Notes: generated by a model not told the origin, from the letters alone. A stretch of 64,000 nt of DNA from Granulosicoccus sp045106475 (GCA_045106475.1 JBGCEO010000025.1:1-64000); one strand, 5' to 3'. Positions 26,384-35,794 are shown, numbered from the stretch's first letter. Made by a program: numbers and translations.

Positions 26384-27787
26384 ATGATAAATGGACTCTT
26401 GTTTGTGAAACATTCCAATCTCTGTAAACTCATAGCCAGTACATTCTCGATAGCTTTTCTAACAAGCTCGAATGTACATGCCGCTCCAGATGACATCTAC
26501 CTTGAAGCGGATGGCTACCTTCACTTTGAAGCAGAAAACGCAGGTATTCCCGCTGATTGGATACTGGCGACAGAGATTAATGGATATCGAGGTACCGGCT
26601 ATCTTGAGTGGGCAGGGCCCAACTATTTTTCTAAAAACAATGCTGGTAACGGAGTTATCAGCTATCAAATCAGAATAGAGACCGCGGGAAACTATGAGTT
26701 TCGCTGGCGCAGTAGAATTGCCAAAGGCGATAGCAATACAGAATCAAACGATTCATGGGCTCGATTTACAACGGGTGCTAATGTTAGTGGAGAAGAACCA
26801 CTTAATGGGTGGACTAAGATTTACATGGGTGAATCAGATACCTGGTCATGGAGCTCGCGCACTGTCGATGAAGTAGCAAGACCCATCAGGCAGTTTTTCT
26901 CCCCGGGCGATCACACTATCGAGATATCCGGGCGATCCAATGGGCATGCCATTGATCAGATTGCTTTATATCGCTATGAAGAAGTCAGCTTTGATCCGGC
27001 ACTTAACAATACCTTGCCACTATCAGAATTTATCCAGAGTGATGGGATGACCATTGATCCGAATCCTGTCGTCATCCCCTCACCGGAAGTCACCCTGGAT
27101 GAGCGCGACAATGTAGTGCCAATAACAACCTCCACGGATTCCGATAACATCGGAACCTGCCAAGCCAATACATTGCGCCTGGCAGCTACCCATTCAGCTT
27201 CGGCTTCTATTGTAAATCAGGCACCAGACTACGATTACAACGAACTGCTGCTCGATGCGGATAGAAAAACTGTCTTGTTGACCTACGAACTGTCAGGCGT
27301 TCCGGTATTCTCAAACGCGCAACTGATGTATACGACAGGTTCGCAAGTTAGCAATGGCGCTATTGCCATACATCTCGGGTCACATAGCGCATGGATCAGC
27401 GATGCGGATCAAGACATCCCCAATCCGACTGTGCAGATCGCCACCGCTCGCGGAGGCTGGAACAACAATTCCACCTATAGCTCGCAGCTGGATGCCTCCC
27501 TTTTACCCGCTGAGCAGGCGACAATAATATTGGCCGCGCAATCAGGCAGTGAAAGCCTGACACTGGCAAAAGCTTCTGATGAGAGCCTGACACCCACATT
27601 GCTCCTATCAGGTGGCAACAACTTTTGTAGTGAATGGGAGGCAAATTTAGCGGAGCAAGAACAAGAGCTGCCTGAAGACGTCGATTCAGCCACCGTGACT
27701 CGGAAATCGAAAAGCGGCAGTGTTGCCCACTGGTTTGCTCTATTGATACTTCTGGGATTGATGGGCAGGGGTAAAAATGCTCGGTAA
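26384..27787 (+). CDS. secreted carbohydrate-binding-like protein with C-terminal sorting-like tail
   Basis: 467 residues. Signal peptide (about 15-35, ending NVHA). The first domain (about 45-200) looks like a galactose-binding-type CBM: LHFEAENAG, GTGYLEWAGPNYF, YQIRIETAGNYEFRWRSRI and GDHTIEISGRSNGHAIDQIALYR, the common CBM6/malectin-like pattern. A linker and a second beta domain (about 260-420) follow. The C-terminus has a short hydrophobic helix after SGSVAH and ends MGRGKNAR, like the DUF5060 protein's tail. I infer a surface glycan-binding protein. The start is uncertain: GTG at 26375 or 26405 are alternatives. Confidence 0.7.
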   Translation: MINGLLFVKHSNLCKLIASTFSIAFLTSSNVHAAPDDIYLEADGYLHFEAENAGIPADWILATEINGYRGTGYLEWAGPNYFSKNNAGNGVISYQIRIETAGNYEFRWRSRIAKGDSNTESNDSWARFTTGANVSGEEPLNGWTKIYMGESDTWSWSSRTVDEVARPIRQFFSPGDHTIEISGRSNGHAIDQIALYRYEEVSFDPALNNTLPLSEFIQSDGMTIDPNPVVIPSPEVTLDERDNVVPITTSTDSDNIGTCQANTLRLAATHSASASIVNQAPDYDYNELLLDADRKTVLLTYELSGVPVFSNAQLMYTTGSQVSNGAIAIHLGSHSAWISDADQDIPNPTVQIATARGGWNNNSTYSSQLDASLLPAEQATIILAAQSGSESLTLAKASDESLTPTLLLSGGNNFCSEWEANLAEQEQELPEDVDSATVTRKSKSGSVAHWFALLILLGLMGRGKNAR

Positions 27788-27788
27788 A

Positions 27789-28730
27789 CTATCGCTGTTG
27801 TCTGCTTTCTCTGTAAAAGATATACAAGCCACTGGCCACAATCAAAGATGCACCGAACAAGGTCCATCTATCAGGCAGTGCTCCAAACAACAAAAACCCT
27901 AGTAATGTGGCCCACAAAAGCGAAGAATAGCTGAAGGGCACAACCAGCGAGGCTGGCGCATTTCTAAATGCTCGAATCAGACAAAAATGACTGCAACACC
28001 CCAATACCCCAACGCAAATCATTAACAGCCATTGCGTTGGCATGGGCGGAAGCCAAACCCGGGGCGCCCAAATTGACATAAGCACCACCCCAACCACAGC
28101 GGAATAAAGAAGCGTGGTGGTAGGGCTATCAACCAAACGCAGCTTACGCGTCATAATCTGATAGAACGCGTTACTTGCAGCAGCGCAAATGAGCAACAAG
28201 TGACCGATTTCCGGCAACCAGCTCTGTACACCCTGCCCTTCGCTACTCGCCACATTCACGATTCCGTGCACCTCAGCGTGAGGAAACACAATAATTATCG
28301 CACCTAAAAAACCAATCAGTACGCCCACTATGCGACGAACGCCAACGCTCTCTCCCAGTAATGGAATAGCCAAAAGCGTGACAAAGATCGGGGACAAGAA
28401 CATGATCGATGTCGCTGTGGACAAATCAGTACTGCGTAAGCCAGAAAAAAACAATAGCGTTGTCAGCAATAGCATTGAAGAGCGTAGCAGCTGCAGTTTC
28501 ACATTACCGCTAACCAGGGTTCTCAACAGCTCTTGCCGAAGAAGCAAGGCCATAAAGAGCATATGAAAAAAGAACCGTGCCCACACTACCTGAAACTGAG
28601 AGAACTCTTGTGTCAGGTACTTGGCAAAGGCATCCATTGATACAAACAAAGACATCGTTAGCAGCATCCAAAGGATGCCCGCGACATGATTTTCCTTAAA
28701 GACGGTTGTTGCGGATCCAGATGTCATCAA
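27789..28730 (-). CDS. EamA/DMT-superfamily inner-membrane transporter
   Basis: 313 residues, about ten membrane helices in two EamA repeats. Visible signatures are FVSMDAFAKYL in helix 1, VVWARFFFHMLFM in helix 2, and PLLGESVGVRRIVGVLIGFLGAIIIV, with the glutamate-containing loop repeated as LFGALPDRWTLFGASLIVASGLYI. A metabolite exporter of unknown substrate. It is a distant paralogue of the EamA gene at 13789 and likewise sits next to surface-protein genes, which may be coincidence. It ends one base past the convergent gene's stop. Confidence 0.82.
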   Translation of the reverse strand: MMTSGSATTVFKENHVAGILWMLLTMSLFVSMDAFAKYLTQEFSQFQVVWARFFFHMLFMALLLRQELLRTLVSGNVKLQLLRSSMLLLTTLLFFSGLRSTDLSTATSIMFLSPIFVTLLAIPLLGESVGVRRIVGVLIGFLGAIIIVFPHAEVHGIVNVASSEGQGVQSWLPEIGHLLLICAAASNAFYQIMTRKLRLVDSPTTTLLYSAVVGVVLMSIWAPRVWLPPMPTQWLLMICVGVLGCCSHFCLIRAFRNAPASLVVPFSYSSLLWATLLGFLLFGALPDRWTLFGASLIVASGLYIFYRESRQQR

Positions 28731-28817
28731 ATTTCAAAGGCTACTGCTTTGTGACGCCGAAGGGCATTTAAAGTATAAAAGAAATGCGACAACCAACGCA
28801 TGGGGGATCAGAGCGAA

Positions 28818-29432
28818 CTAGCGTGCGTAGTAGGCTAGTACGATTGACTCTTGTTGAACACGGTGATAATGGTCAATGAGACTAGGCGCAAGTTGATGCA
28901 CAATGTCGGCAGGGATATGATCCAGAATTCCAGACGTGAGCTGCTTAGTCTGTACAAACATAAACAAATCGGCAATAGTCAATTGGCGGTTAGAAAAATA
29001 CTGGCCTCCGCCTCGTTCTAAAAGATCTGCAAGCCCAGCAACAAACACGGTCAAACGCCCATTTACGAGCTCTTGCCTTGCCTGCTTTTGCGCATCGCCC
29101 TTTAAGCCAAACGTTTGAACGATATAATGGTTTAAATCCTCGAGCCCGCCTAATACCTCATCACAGTACAACGCCTGTAACTCATCGTCCGGATAAAGGC
29201 CAGCCCTCTTTCCAATAAAACGACTGATAGCCAAAGATTGTGTAAACACTTGCCCATCAATTTCCAGAACAGGTACGGCTCTAAATGGCAGTGATTGACG
29301 GTTTTCTCCAAAATCAGAAAAACTCCACCTGACATCTTCGAATGCAATACCTGCAGCATGCATTGCGATCCGAATAGGTTCAGCCCGACCTCCATCGAAG
29401 TCGAAATAAGTCAATCTGTAGTTTGTCATCAC
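28818..29432 (-). CDS. glutathione S-transferase (sigma-like)
   Basis: 204 residues. The thioredoxin-like N-terminal domain (4-80) begins YRLTYFDFDGGRAEPIRIAMHAAG, with the catalytic-type Tyr near position 9, and has RAVPVLEIDGQVFTQSLAISRFIGK, the cis-proline and glutathione-binding QS motif. An all-helical C-terminal domain contains LTIADLFMF. The FDFDGGRAEPIR start is typical of sigma-class GSTs. Likely role is glutathione conjugation or isomerisation in the cytoplasm; the substrate is unknown. It stands 108 bases downstream of the CoA-transferase gene, possibly on the same transcript. Confidence 0.85.
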   Translation of the reverse strand: MMTNYRLTYFDFDGGRAEPIRIAMHAAGIAFEDVRWSFSDFGENRQSLPFRAVPVLEIDGQVFTQSLAISRFIGKRAGLYPDDELQALYCDEVLGGLEDLNHYIVQTFGLKGDAQKQARQELVNGRLTVFVAGLADLLERGGGQYFSNRQLTIADLFMFVQTKQLTSGILDHIPADIVHQLAPSLIDHYHRVQQESIVLAYYAR

Positions 29433-29539
29433 AGTCCAACAGTAGGGTTCACCAGCTGCAGTATATACAGATTGCTACCACCACAATTGGCTATTTCATT
29501 GGCCCACGGTATACAAGGTTACCTTATGCTTGCACACCT

Positions 29540-30775
29540 TCAGGTGGCCACATTACTATTACCAATCACACCCGAGTCAATCAAGGCATTTATAGCGTTC
29601 AATTCATAACCCGCTTCAGTCAGAACCTCCATGGTGTGCTGACCTAACAGTGGCGCTGCATGCTTGACGCCTCCAGGCGTACCATGAAACTTAACCGGAG
29701 CACCCAGCGTTTTAACAGAGCCTGCGATGGGATGCTCAACGTCAACCACCATGTCTCTGGCTATGGCCTGTTGATTTTCGTGCATTTGTGGAATGTCCAG
29801 CACCGGACCTGCTGGAATACCGGCCTCATTCAATAACTGCACCCATGAATCAGTATTGCGCGTGGTGAAAATGATCTCCAATTCAGCTATAAGCTCATCT
29901 CGATGTGCCATTCGCTCAGGATTGTTTTCAAAACGCGGATCCTCGCCTAAGTGCTCTGCACCGATGACCTCCAGCATACCCAGCCAGTTGGTCTGGTTTG
30001 CTGCACCAACATTCACCCAACCATCCTGTGTGGCAATGGATTGATAGGGTGCATTGAGCGGATGCGCTGAGCCCATTGGTTCCGGAGCCGTGCCGGTAGC
30101 AAAAGCAATTGCTGATTGCCAGAACGTGTGTGTAATACCGGCTTCAAACAATGATGTGTCAACGCGCTGCCCTTTACCGGTTTGAAGTTTGGATGCATAG
30201 GCTGCACAGACACCCATGGCAGCAAGAATACCAGCCGTAATATCAGTAACCGGAGGCCCCAGCTTGACCGGCGGACGCCCGGGCCCCTCGCCAGTGACAG
30301 ACATCAGACCCGACATGCCTTGTGCAATCAAATCAAACCCACCTCGTTCGCGGTAGGGGCCCGTACGACCATAGCCGGAGATTTCACAGTAGATTATTCC
30401 AGGATTGATGGCTTTCAGACTGTCGTAACTCAGCCCTAATTTTGCCATTGTGTCGTGCCGGTAGTTCTCGATCACCACATCAGCATTTTCGAGCAGTCTT
30501 AACAGCACGGCTTTTCCATCTTCATGCTTCAAGTCGATGGCAACACCCCGTTTGTTTCGATTCATCATCATGAAAGCTGCTGATTCACCTTCAATGTCGG
30601 GCGGAAGAAAGCGTCGACTATCGTCACCGGTACCGATCTTTTCCACTTTTATAACATCTGCACCCATATCGGCCAGCATCAATCCGCAGGCAGGTCCGGC
30701 CATAATGTGGGCAAGTTCTATGACGCGCATGCCAACCAAAGGACCAGTCCGCTTAGCAGAATCATTTTGCGACAT
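29540..30775 (-). CDS. CaiB/BaiF family III CoA-transferase
   Basis: 411 residues, standard length. The N-terminal motif RVIELAHIMAGPACGLMLADMGADVIKVE and the catalytic-Asp region GPPVTDITAGILAAMG are diagnostic for family III. NRNKRGVAIDLKHEDGK and GYGRTGPYRERGGFDLIAQGMSG are further family blocks. It moves CoA between carboxylic acids (for example succinyl-CoA or acetyl-CoA to a substrate acid). It lies six bases downstream of the enoyl-CoA-hydratase-like gene in the same operon as a TRAP transporter, so it probably activates the imported carboxylate. The acid is not identifiable from sequence. Confidence 0.9.
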   Translation of the reverse strand: MSQNDSAKRTGPLVGMRVIELAHIMAGPACGLMLADMGADVIKVEKIGTGDDSRRFLPPDIEGESAAFMMMNRNKRGVAIDLKHEDGKAVLLRLLENADVVIENYRHDTMAKLGLSYDSLKAINPGIIYCEISGYGRTGPYRERGGFDLIAQGMSGLMSVTGEGPGRPPVKLGPPVTDITAGILAAMGVCAAYASKLQTGKGQRVDTSLFEAGITHTFWQSAIAFATGTAPEPMGSAHPLNAPYQSIATQDGWVNVGAANQTNWLGMLEVIGAEHLGEDPRFENNPERMAHRDELIAELEIIFTTRNTDSWVQLLNEAGIPAGPVLDIPQMHENQQAIARDMVVDVEHPIAGSVKTLGAPVKFHGTPGGVKHAAPLLGQHTMEVLTEAGYELNAINALIDSGVIGNSNVAT

Positions 30776-30781
30776 AGCGTT

Positions 30782-31555
30782 TTAGCGCCCTTTCCATGCA
30801 GGTTTTCGCTTACTTAGAAACGCATCCATACCCTCTCGAAAATCCTCACTGGTGTAACAGAGAACCACCAGATCATCACCCTCTACATTGGCCGCGTGTT
30901 CGCGCAAGCGACGCAACCCCTCCTTGGAGGCAGCAATGGTCAGAGGAGCATTCTGCTGCATGCTGCCGCACAGCTCATGTGCCCGCGCCAAAGGATCGCC
31001 TACCGATTCGCTAATCAAACCGATTGATAGTGCTTCGTTTACGGTGATCAATCTTGACGTCATCAGTATCTCTCGAGTACGTGATGCACCCAATAACTCC
31101 ACCAGACGGGACAAATTGTTGACCGACAGACAGTTCCCCAATGTACGGGCAATGGGAAAGCCGAACTTGATATCTTCGCTGGCAATACGTATGTCGCAGC
31201 ACGCAGCTATGGCAGCTCCGCCGCCTGTGCAGGCGCCTCTTATAGCTGCCACGGTGGGTATAGGCACAGCCTCGAGGATACCGAGCACCCGATCCATTGT
31301 TCGTTCATAACCCAGAGCATCTTCGGCGGTTCGGAAATTCTTGAACCGTGAAATGTCGGTACCAGCTGCAAACGCTTTATCACCCTGACCGGTAATAATC
31401 AGCGAACGGATATCAAGACTTTTATCAATAATGTTATTGCAGATAGTAGCCAGAGATTCGTACATTTCGAATGTAAGCGCATTTCTGGCCTGGGGACGAT
31501 TAAACGTGATGACACCCGTATCACCCTGCCGGTGAAATACTAGCTCTTCTTCCAT
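30782..31555 (-). CDS. enoyl-CoA hydratase/isomerase-family protein
   Basis: 257 residues, crotonase fold. The oxyanion-hole segments are present: FAAGTDISRF (about 57-66) and RGACTGGGAAIAACCDIRIAS (about 102-122). The two glutamates that activate water in classical hydratases are not seen: the segment reads FGFPIARTLGNCLSVNNLSRL where FGxPE..GxxPGxGGT is usual. So it may be an isomerase, lyase or other crotonase reaction on a CoA thioester. Start at the ATG at 31555, with AAGGTGA five bases before; a GTG at 31588 overlaps the dctM stop but has no better site. It should act on the product of the adjacent CoA-transferase. Confidence 0.85.
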   Translation of the reverse strand: MEEELVFHRQGDTGVITFNRPQARNALTFEMYESLATICNNIIDKSLDIRSLIITGQGDKAFAAGTDISRFKNFRTAEDALGYERTMDRVLGILEAVPIPTVAAIRGACTGGGAAIAACCDIRIASEDIKFGFPIARTLGNCLSVNNLSRLVELLGASRTREILMTSRLITVNEALSIGLISESVGDPLARAHELCGSMQQNAPLTIAASKEGLRRLREHAANVEGDDLVVLCYTSEDFREGMDAFLSKRKPAWKGR

Positions 31556-31584
31556 CTCTATCACCTTGTCACCGGTACCTTTAT

Positions 31585-32865
31585 TCACCGATAAAAATAC
31601 TCAACCAGAAACATGGGCACCGCCGGCACATAAGTACATAGCATCAACACTAGAAACAACACACCGACAAAATACACATTTACTTTTGATACATCCCAGA
31701 TGTTGGCTTTCGCAATGGAGCATGAGGTTATCAAGACTGAAGCCACGGGCGGCGTCTGCTGGCCTATGGCAAGATTCAGAGTAACAATGAGACCAAAGTG
31801 TACTGGATCAATTCCAACAAGTTCGATCAAGGGTACAACAATGGGCACCACAAGAATAATTGCCGCCACAGAATGCAAAAAGAAACCAATGATTAGAAAA
31901 AATACATTGAGAATCAACAGAATGACGTACCGGTTATCTGTCAACGCCATCATGGATTGCGCAAGTTCCTGCGGTACTTGTGCCCGCGTTAGAAAACCAC
32001 CCATCAATACCGAGGCCGCCACAAGTAGCATTACCACGGCAGTTTGCATACCGCCCTCAATCATTGCAGAACGCAGACGCTTAAAGTTCACTTCTCGATA
32101 GTAAATGCCAAGTCCCAAGGCTACGACAACGGCAAGCCCCGCCGCTTCAGTAGCCGTTACGAACCCGCCAAATATTCCACCGAGAATGATCACAGGCAGC
32201 AAAAAAGTCGGCAGTGCATCCAGGAACGTCTCCTTAACCCGCTTAGTATTAAACGCATCCTCAGTTGGCAGGTTGTATTTGCAAGCAAACGCATAGGCCA
32301 CGCCCATCAAACCCACAGCACCGATTAGCCCGGGTACCAGACCAGCAACAAACAGCTGCTCCACACTTGCATTTGCGGACACCCCATAGACAATCATGGG
32401 GATAGACGGCGGAATGATAATGGCAAGCGATGCGGATGACGACGTAATAGCAGCCGCCAACGGCGCAGAGTAACCGCGTTTTTTCATTTGCGGAATCATC
32501 ACTGAGCCCAGGGCCGCAACATCAGCCACTGCGGACCCGGATATCTCTGCGAAAAAAAGCGATACGCCTATATTAACCATACCCAGACCGCCACGAACAA
32601 AACCAATCAGCGCAGCAACAAAATTAATTAAACGGTCGGTAATTCCACCAGCATTCATGATCGCACCAGCGAGCACGAACATGGGTATAGCGATCAGTGA
32701 GAACTTGGTTGAACCGTCATACATGTCTAATGCAACGGTAACCAGAGAGCCCACACCTTCAGTCGCAAGCAAACCCACCACTGCAGCTACGGCCAACGCT
32801 ACTGCAATGGGCACATTGATGAAGATGAGTAGCAGTAATACTAAGAAAATCCCTAGAACCATCAT
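31585..32865 (-). CDS. dctM: TRAP transporter large permease DctM
   Basis: 426 residues with about 12 membrane helices. Family blocks include IFINVPIAVALAVAAVVGLL near the N-terminus, GGLGMVNIGVSLFFAEISGSAVADVAALGSVMIPQMKKRGYS, and the IIPPSIPMIVYGV and GQQTPPVASVL segments typical of DctM. It uses an ion gradient to import organic acids delivered by the periplasmic DctP protein. It overlaps dctQ by four bases and precedes the enoyl-CoA-hydratase-like gene. The substrate is probably a carboxylate, from family knowledge. Confidence 0.93.
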   Translation of the reverse strand: MMVLGIFLVLLLLIFINVPIAVALAVAAVVGLLATEGVGSLVTVALDMYDGSTKFSLIAIPMFVLAGAIMNAGGITDRLINFVAALIGFVRGGLGMVNIGVSLFFAEISGSAVADVAALGSVMIPQMKKRGYSAPLAAAITSSSASLAIIIPPSIPMIVYGVSANASVEQLFVAGLVPGLIGAVGLMGVAYAFACKYNLPTEDAFNTKRVKETFLDALPTFLLPVIILGGIFGGFVTATEAAGLAVVVALGLGIYYREVNFKRLRSAMIEGGMQTAVVMLLVAASVLMGGFLTRAQVPQELAQSMMALTDNRYVILLILNVFFLIIGFFLHSVAAIILVVPIVVPLIELVGIDPVHFGLIVTLNLAIGQQTPPVASVLITSCSIAKANIWDVSKVNVYFVGVLFLVLMLCTYVPAVPMFLVEYFYR

Positions 32866-33392
32866 GGGCGTTGCATCTCAGCAGCAATTTCTGCTTCTAT
32901 TTCTGCATGCTCAGCCGACTGGCCCGCCGCCACCATTGTTAAATACTTGGGGGCAGCTAACAGTTCACATACGATAAAAAGGACAGCACCCACAGGAATA
33001 ACAGACTGAGTCAGCTGTACTGGAACCCATCGCAGACTAACTAGACTGTCCCCTTCCAGCACCAACAATACTTCCCACCCTGCCCAGGCAAGCAATACAA
33101 AAAATGCCAGAAAAACAAACTCTGCAAATACAGCCGTGTAAAGCCTTATGGGCATTGGAATAGCCAACAAAACGCTATCAAATCCAATGTGCTTTCGTTT
33201 GATCACGGCTAACGCACCACCGTAGTAGGTAATCCATGCCAACGCGACACTGGCCACTTCATCGTACCAGGACAACGATGCATCCATTTTTCGGTAGATA
33301 ACTGCAATAACGACGATCGCAGTCAGTGCAACCATCAACAGCATCAGTATCCACTCAAGCAAATATTCAAGCGATCGCGACAACCGACTCAC
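32862..33392 (-). CDS. dctQ: TRAP transporter small permease DctQ
   Basis: 176 residues with four membrane helices. The DctQ hallmarks are visible: SWYDEVASVALAWITYYGGALAVIKRKHIGFD (about 50-81) and a final helix before an Ala/Glu-rich tail. Start set at the GTG at 33392, six bases after GGGGGAG. An in-frame ATG at 33422 would begin immediately after a large hairpin and lacks a ribosome site. It pairs with DctM in the inner membrane. The preceding hairpin separates it from dctP. Confidence 0.87.
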   Translation of the reverse strand: MSRLSRSLEYLLEWILMLLMVALTAIVVIAVIYRKMDASLSWYDEVASVALAWITYYGGALAVIKRKHIGFDSVLLAIPMPIRLYTAVFAEFVFLAFFVLLAWAGWEVLLVLEGDSLVSLRWVPVQLTQSVIPVGAVLFIVCELLAAPKYLTMVAAGQSAEHAEIEAEIAAEMQRP

Positions 33393-33422
33393 TGTAAACT
33401 CCCCCGGGCTCGCTTCGAGCAT

Positions 33423-33460
33423 AGAGATTCGCTGCCAGAAAAGATTGGCAGCGAATCTCT
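33423..33460 (-). other. perfect 15-bp intercistronic hairpin between dctP and dctQ
   Basis: AGAGATTCGCTGCCA (33423-33437) and its exact complement (33446-33460) with an 8-base loop lie 21 bases after the dctP stop. No T-run follows before dctQ, so it is not a full terminator. Such structures usually protect the upstream binding-protein message from 3' decay and so raise DctP above the permeases. Confidence 0.75.
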
Positions 33461-33480
33461 GCGACTATTGTAAAAAAGGA

Positions 33481-34461
33481 TTATTTAGCGAGTGATTGAA
33501 CCTGGCTAATCAAGTCTGCGCCACCATCGACTGCACTGGCAAACTCATCATAAACAGGCTTCGACGCAGTGATAAACGCATCTTTATCTGCTTCATTGAC
33601 AGTTACACCGCCATTTTTCAGATTATCAAGCAGCTCCGTTTCAAGCTGAGCTGCCATTGCATAAACAGCATCCTGAGACTCAGCAGCAGCAGCCATCAGA
33701 TCACTCTGGATATCTTCAGGCAACTTGGCAAAGTTTTTGGCAGAGACCAAGACGTAAGCCGGTGTGTATACATGTCCGGTGATGGAGAGATACTTTTGAA
33801 CTTCCTGAAATTTTGCAGACCAGATTTGTGCATAGGGGTTTTCTTGCCCGTCGATAACACCCGTCTTTAATGCGGTAAATACTTCCGAGAAAGCCATCGG
33901 CGTAGGATTGGCTCCGTATAGTTGAAACATCTTTACACGCCACTCACCCTTGGGCGTGCGCAGTTTAATCCCTTCCAGATCGGCTGGAACATTGACCGGG
34001 CGAGTATTGTTGGTTATGTGTCGGAAACCGTTTTCGAAGTAGCTGAGAATCTTGTATCCGTTTTCTTCGGCAGCAGCATTAAAAACGCTCTCCCCGATTT
34101 CAGCTTGAACCGCCTTCATATGATCCCGCGACTTAATGATGTAAGGCATCTCGAACACGCCAAACTCGTCAGCGACCGATGACATTATTGATGATGGCAA
34201 AGAGAAAGTTATCTGGCCAAGTTTCAGCTTCTGCAAAAGCTCCTTATCCTTGCCCAATTGTGACGAGCCAAATGCCTGAACTTCTGCACGCTCACCTAAG
34301 CGGGCATTAGCATTTTTTACAAACTCGTTTACTGAGGCTTCAAACAAGGAGCCTGGATTTCCAACATGGCCAAATTTAAGTATCAGTTTTTCTGCAGAAG
34401 CCTGACTTGCGCCCAACATCAGGGCAGTACCGGCCAACGCGGCAACAATGGTCTTTTTCAT
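33481..34461 (-). CDS. dctP: TRAP transporter periplasmic solute-binding protein DctP
   Basis: 326 residues. Signal peptide (about 1-23, LAGTALMLGASQASA). The mature part begins EKLILKFGHVGNPGSLFEASVNEFVKNANA, and contains GIKLRTPKGEWRVKMFQLYGANPTPMAFSEVFTALKTGVIDGQENPYAQIW, the DctP family core with the conserved Arg that clamps the substrate carboxylate. It captures a carboxylate in the periplasm for DctQM. A GGAGGA ribosome site lies seven bases before the ATG. First of three TRAP genes, followed by a large hairpin. Confidence 0.93.
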   Translation of the reverse strand: MKKTIVAALAGTALMLGASQASAEKLILKFGHVGNPGSLFEASVNEFVKNANARLGERAEVQAFGSSQLGKDKELLQKLKLGQITFSLPSSIMSSVADEFGVFEMPYIIKSRDHMKAVQAEIGESVFNAAAEENGYKILSYFENGFRHITNNTRPVNVPADLEGIKLRTPKGEWRVKMFQLYGANPTPMAFSEVFTALKTGVIDGQENPYAQIWSAKFQEVQKYLSITGHVYTPAYVLVSAKNFAKLPEDIQSDLMAAAAESQDAVYAMAAQLETELLDNLKNGGVTVNEADKDAFITASKPVYDEFASAVDGGADLISQVQSLAK

Positions 34462-34532
34462 GGTGTTCCTCCTCAGGAGTAGTGTCGATAAAGCGGTTTG
34501 GTGTAATTACTTTTTTAGAGTTATGTGCGGCT

Positions 34533-35720
34533 CTATGCCGCCTTCGAATGCTTAAGACGTGATGACTTCAAATAGTCCAAAGCCGCTTGCGCGCCTCCGG
34601 TTTGATGAGGAACACCGGCAATGTGCAGCCCCATCTCAATGCCACTTAAGGTCCCTAGCAACGTGACATCGTTGATATCGCCTAGATGACCGATACGAAA
34701 AACTTTACCCTGAACCTTAGAAAGACCATTGCCCAGCGACACATCACACTGATCAAGGATCACTGAGCGTAGACTGTCAGCATCGGTTCCCTCTGGTACA
34801 CGAACAGCTGTCAATACCGGAGAAAATTCGCTATCGACCTGGCATTGCACTTCCAAGCCCCAGGCCTCGACAGCCTTTCGTGTTGCAGCGGCGTGGCGTA
34901 TATGTCTGGTGAACACCGTATCCAAGCCTTCCTCATTGAGCATGTCGATTGCTTCGGCAAGTCCAAAAAGCAAATTGGTTGAAGGTGTATAAGGAAAGTA
35001 ACCTCGTTGGTTTGCCTCAATCATCTCAGTCCATTGCCAATAGGCATTAGGTAACGTTGCCTTTGCATTTGCTTGTAAGGCCTTGGCACTGACAGCATTG
35101 AAAGACAATCCAGGCGGCAGCATTAGACCTTTTTGCGATCCTGATATGGCAACGTCTACACCCCATTCATCAAAGCAAAAGTCTGCTGAAGCAAGACCCG
35201 ATATCGTATCTACCATCAGCAAGGCCGGGTGTCCGGCTGCATCCATTGCTTTGCGGATGTCATGAATTCGTGATGTGCATCCTGTCGAGGTTTCATTGTG
35301 GACAACACACAGCGCTTTGATGCTGTGCGAGCTGTCAGCTCGAAGTGCCTTTTCTATGACATCCGGATCAGCTCCACGCCGCCAGTCGGTTTCAATTAGC
35401 GCAGGCTCCAGGCCAAGCTTCAAGGCAAGTTTCTGCCATAAAGCGGCAAAGTGACCAGTTTCGACCATAAGCACCTTATCGCCGTGGCTGAGGGTATTGA
35501 CCAAGGCCGCCTCCCAGGCTCCGGTACCTGACGATGGGTAGATGATGACCGGTTGAGTGGTCTTGAAGATACCCTGAATACCGCTAAGGACCCGGTTACC
35601 CAGGCCCGCGAACCCCGGCCCGCGATGATCGATGACAGGCATATCAATCGCTCTGAGTATTCGATCTGGAACTGGGCTGGGCCCTGGAATCTGAAGGAAA
35701 TGACGACCAGCACGGCGCAT
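34533..35720 (-). CDS. class V PLP-dependent aminotransferase (serine/aspartate-glyoxylate type)
   Basis: 395 residues. The N-terminal QIPGPSPVPDRILRAIDMPVIDHRGPGF block, IIYPSSGTGAWEAALVNTL, VHNETSTG, MVDTISGLASADF and the PLP-lysine segment DVAISGSQKGLMLPPGL (Lys about 199) identify the alanine/serine/aspartate-glyoxylate aminotransferase group. It probably moves an amino group onto glyoxylate or another 2-oxo acid. It lies upstream of dctP on the same strand and is divergent from the 2-hydroxyacid dehydrogenase, suggesting the pathway yields glyoxylate or a related oxo acid. The exact amino donor is not decidable by eye. Confidence 0.88.
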   Translation of the reverse strand: MRRAGRHFLQIPGPSPVPDRILRAIDMPVIDHRGPGFAGLGNRVLSGIQGIFKTTQPVIIYPSSGTGAWEAALVNTLSHGDKVLMVETGHFAALWQKLALKLGLEPALIETDWRRGADPDVIEKALRADSSHSIKALCVVHNETSTGCTSRIHDIRKAMDAAGHPALLMVDTISGLASADFCFDEWGVDVAISGSQKGLMLPPGLSFNAVSAKALQANAKATLPNAYWQWTEMIEANQRGYFPYTPSTNLLFGLAEAIDMLNEEGLDTVFTRHIRHAAATRKAVEAWGLEVQCQVDSEFSPVLTAVRVPEGTDADSLRSVILDQCDVSLGNGLSKVQGKVFRIGHLGDINDVTLLGTLSGIEMGLHIAGVPHQTGGAQAALDYLKSSRLKHSKAA

Positions 35721-35794
35721 GTTCTAAAAACTCCCTAGCGGTTGCTAAAACTGTATTTTGAATTCATTATTAAATTATTTCCTATTCAAATGCA

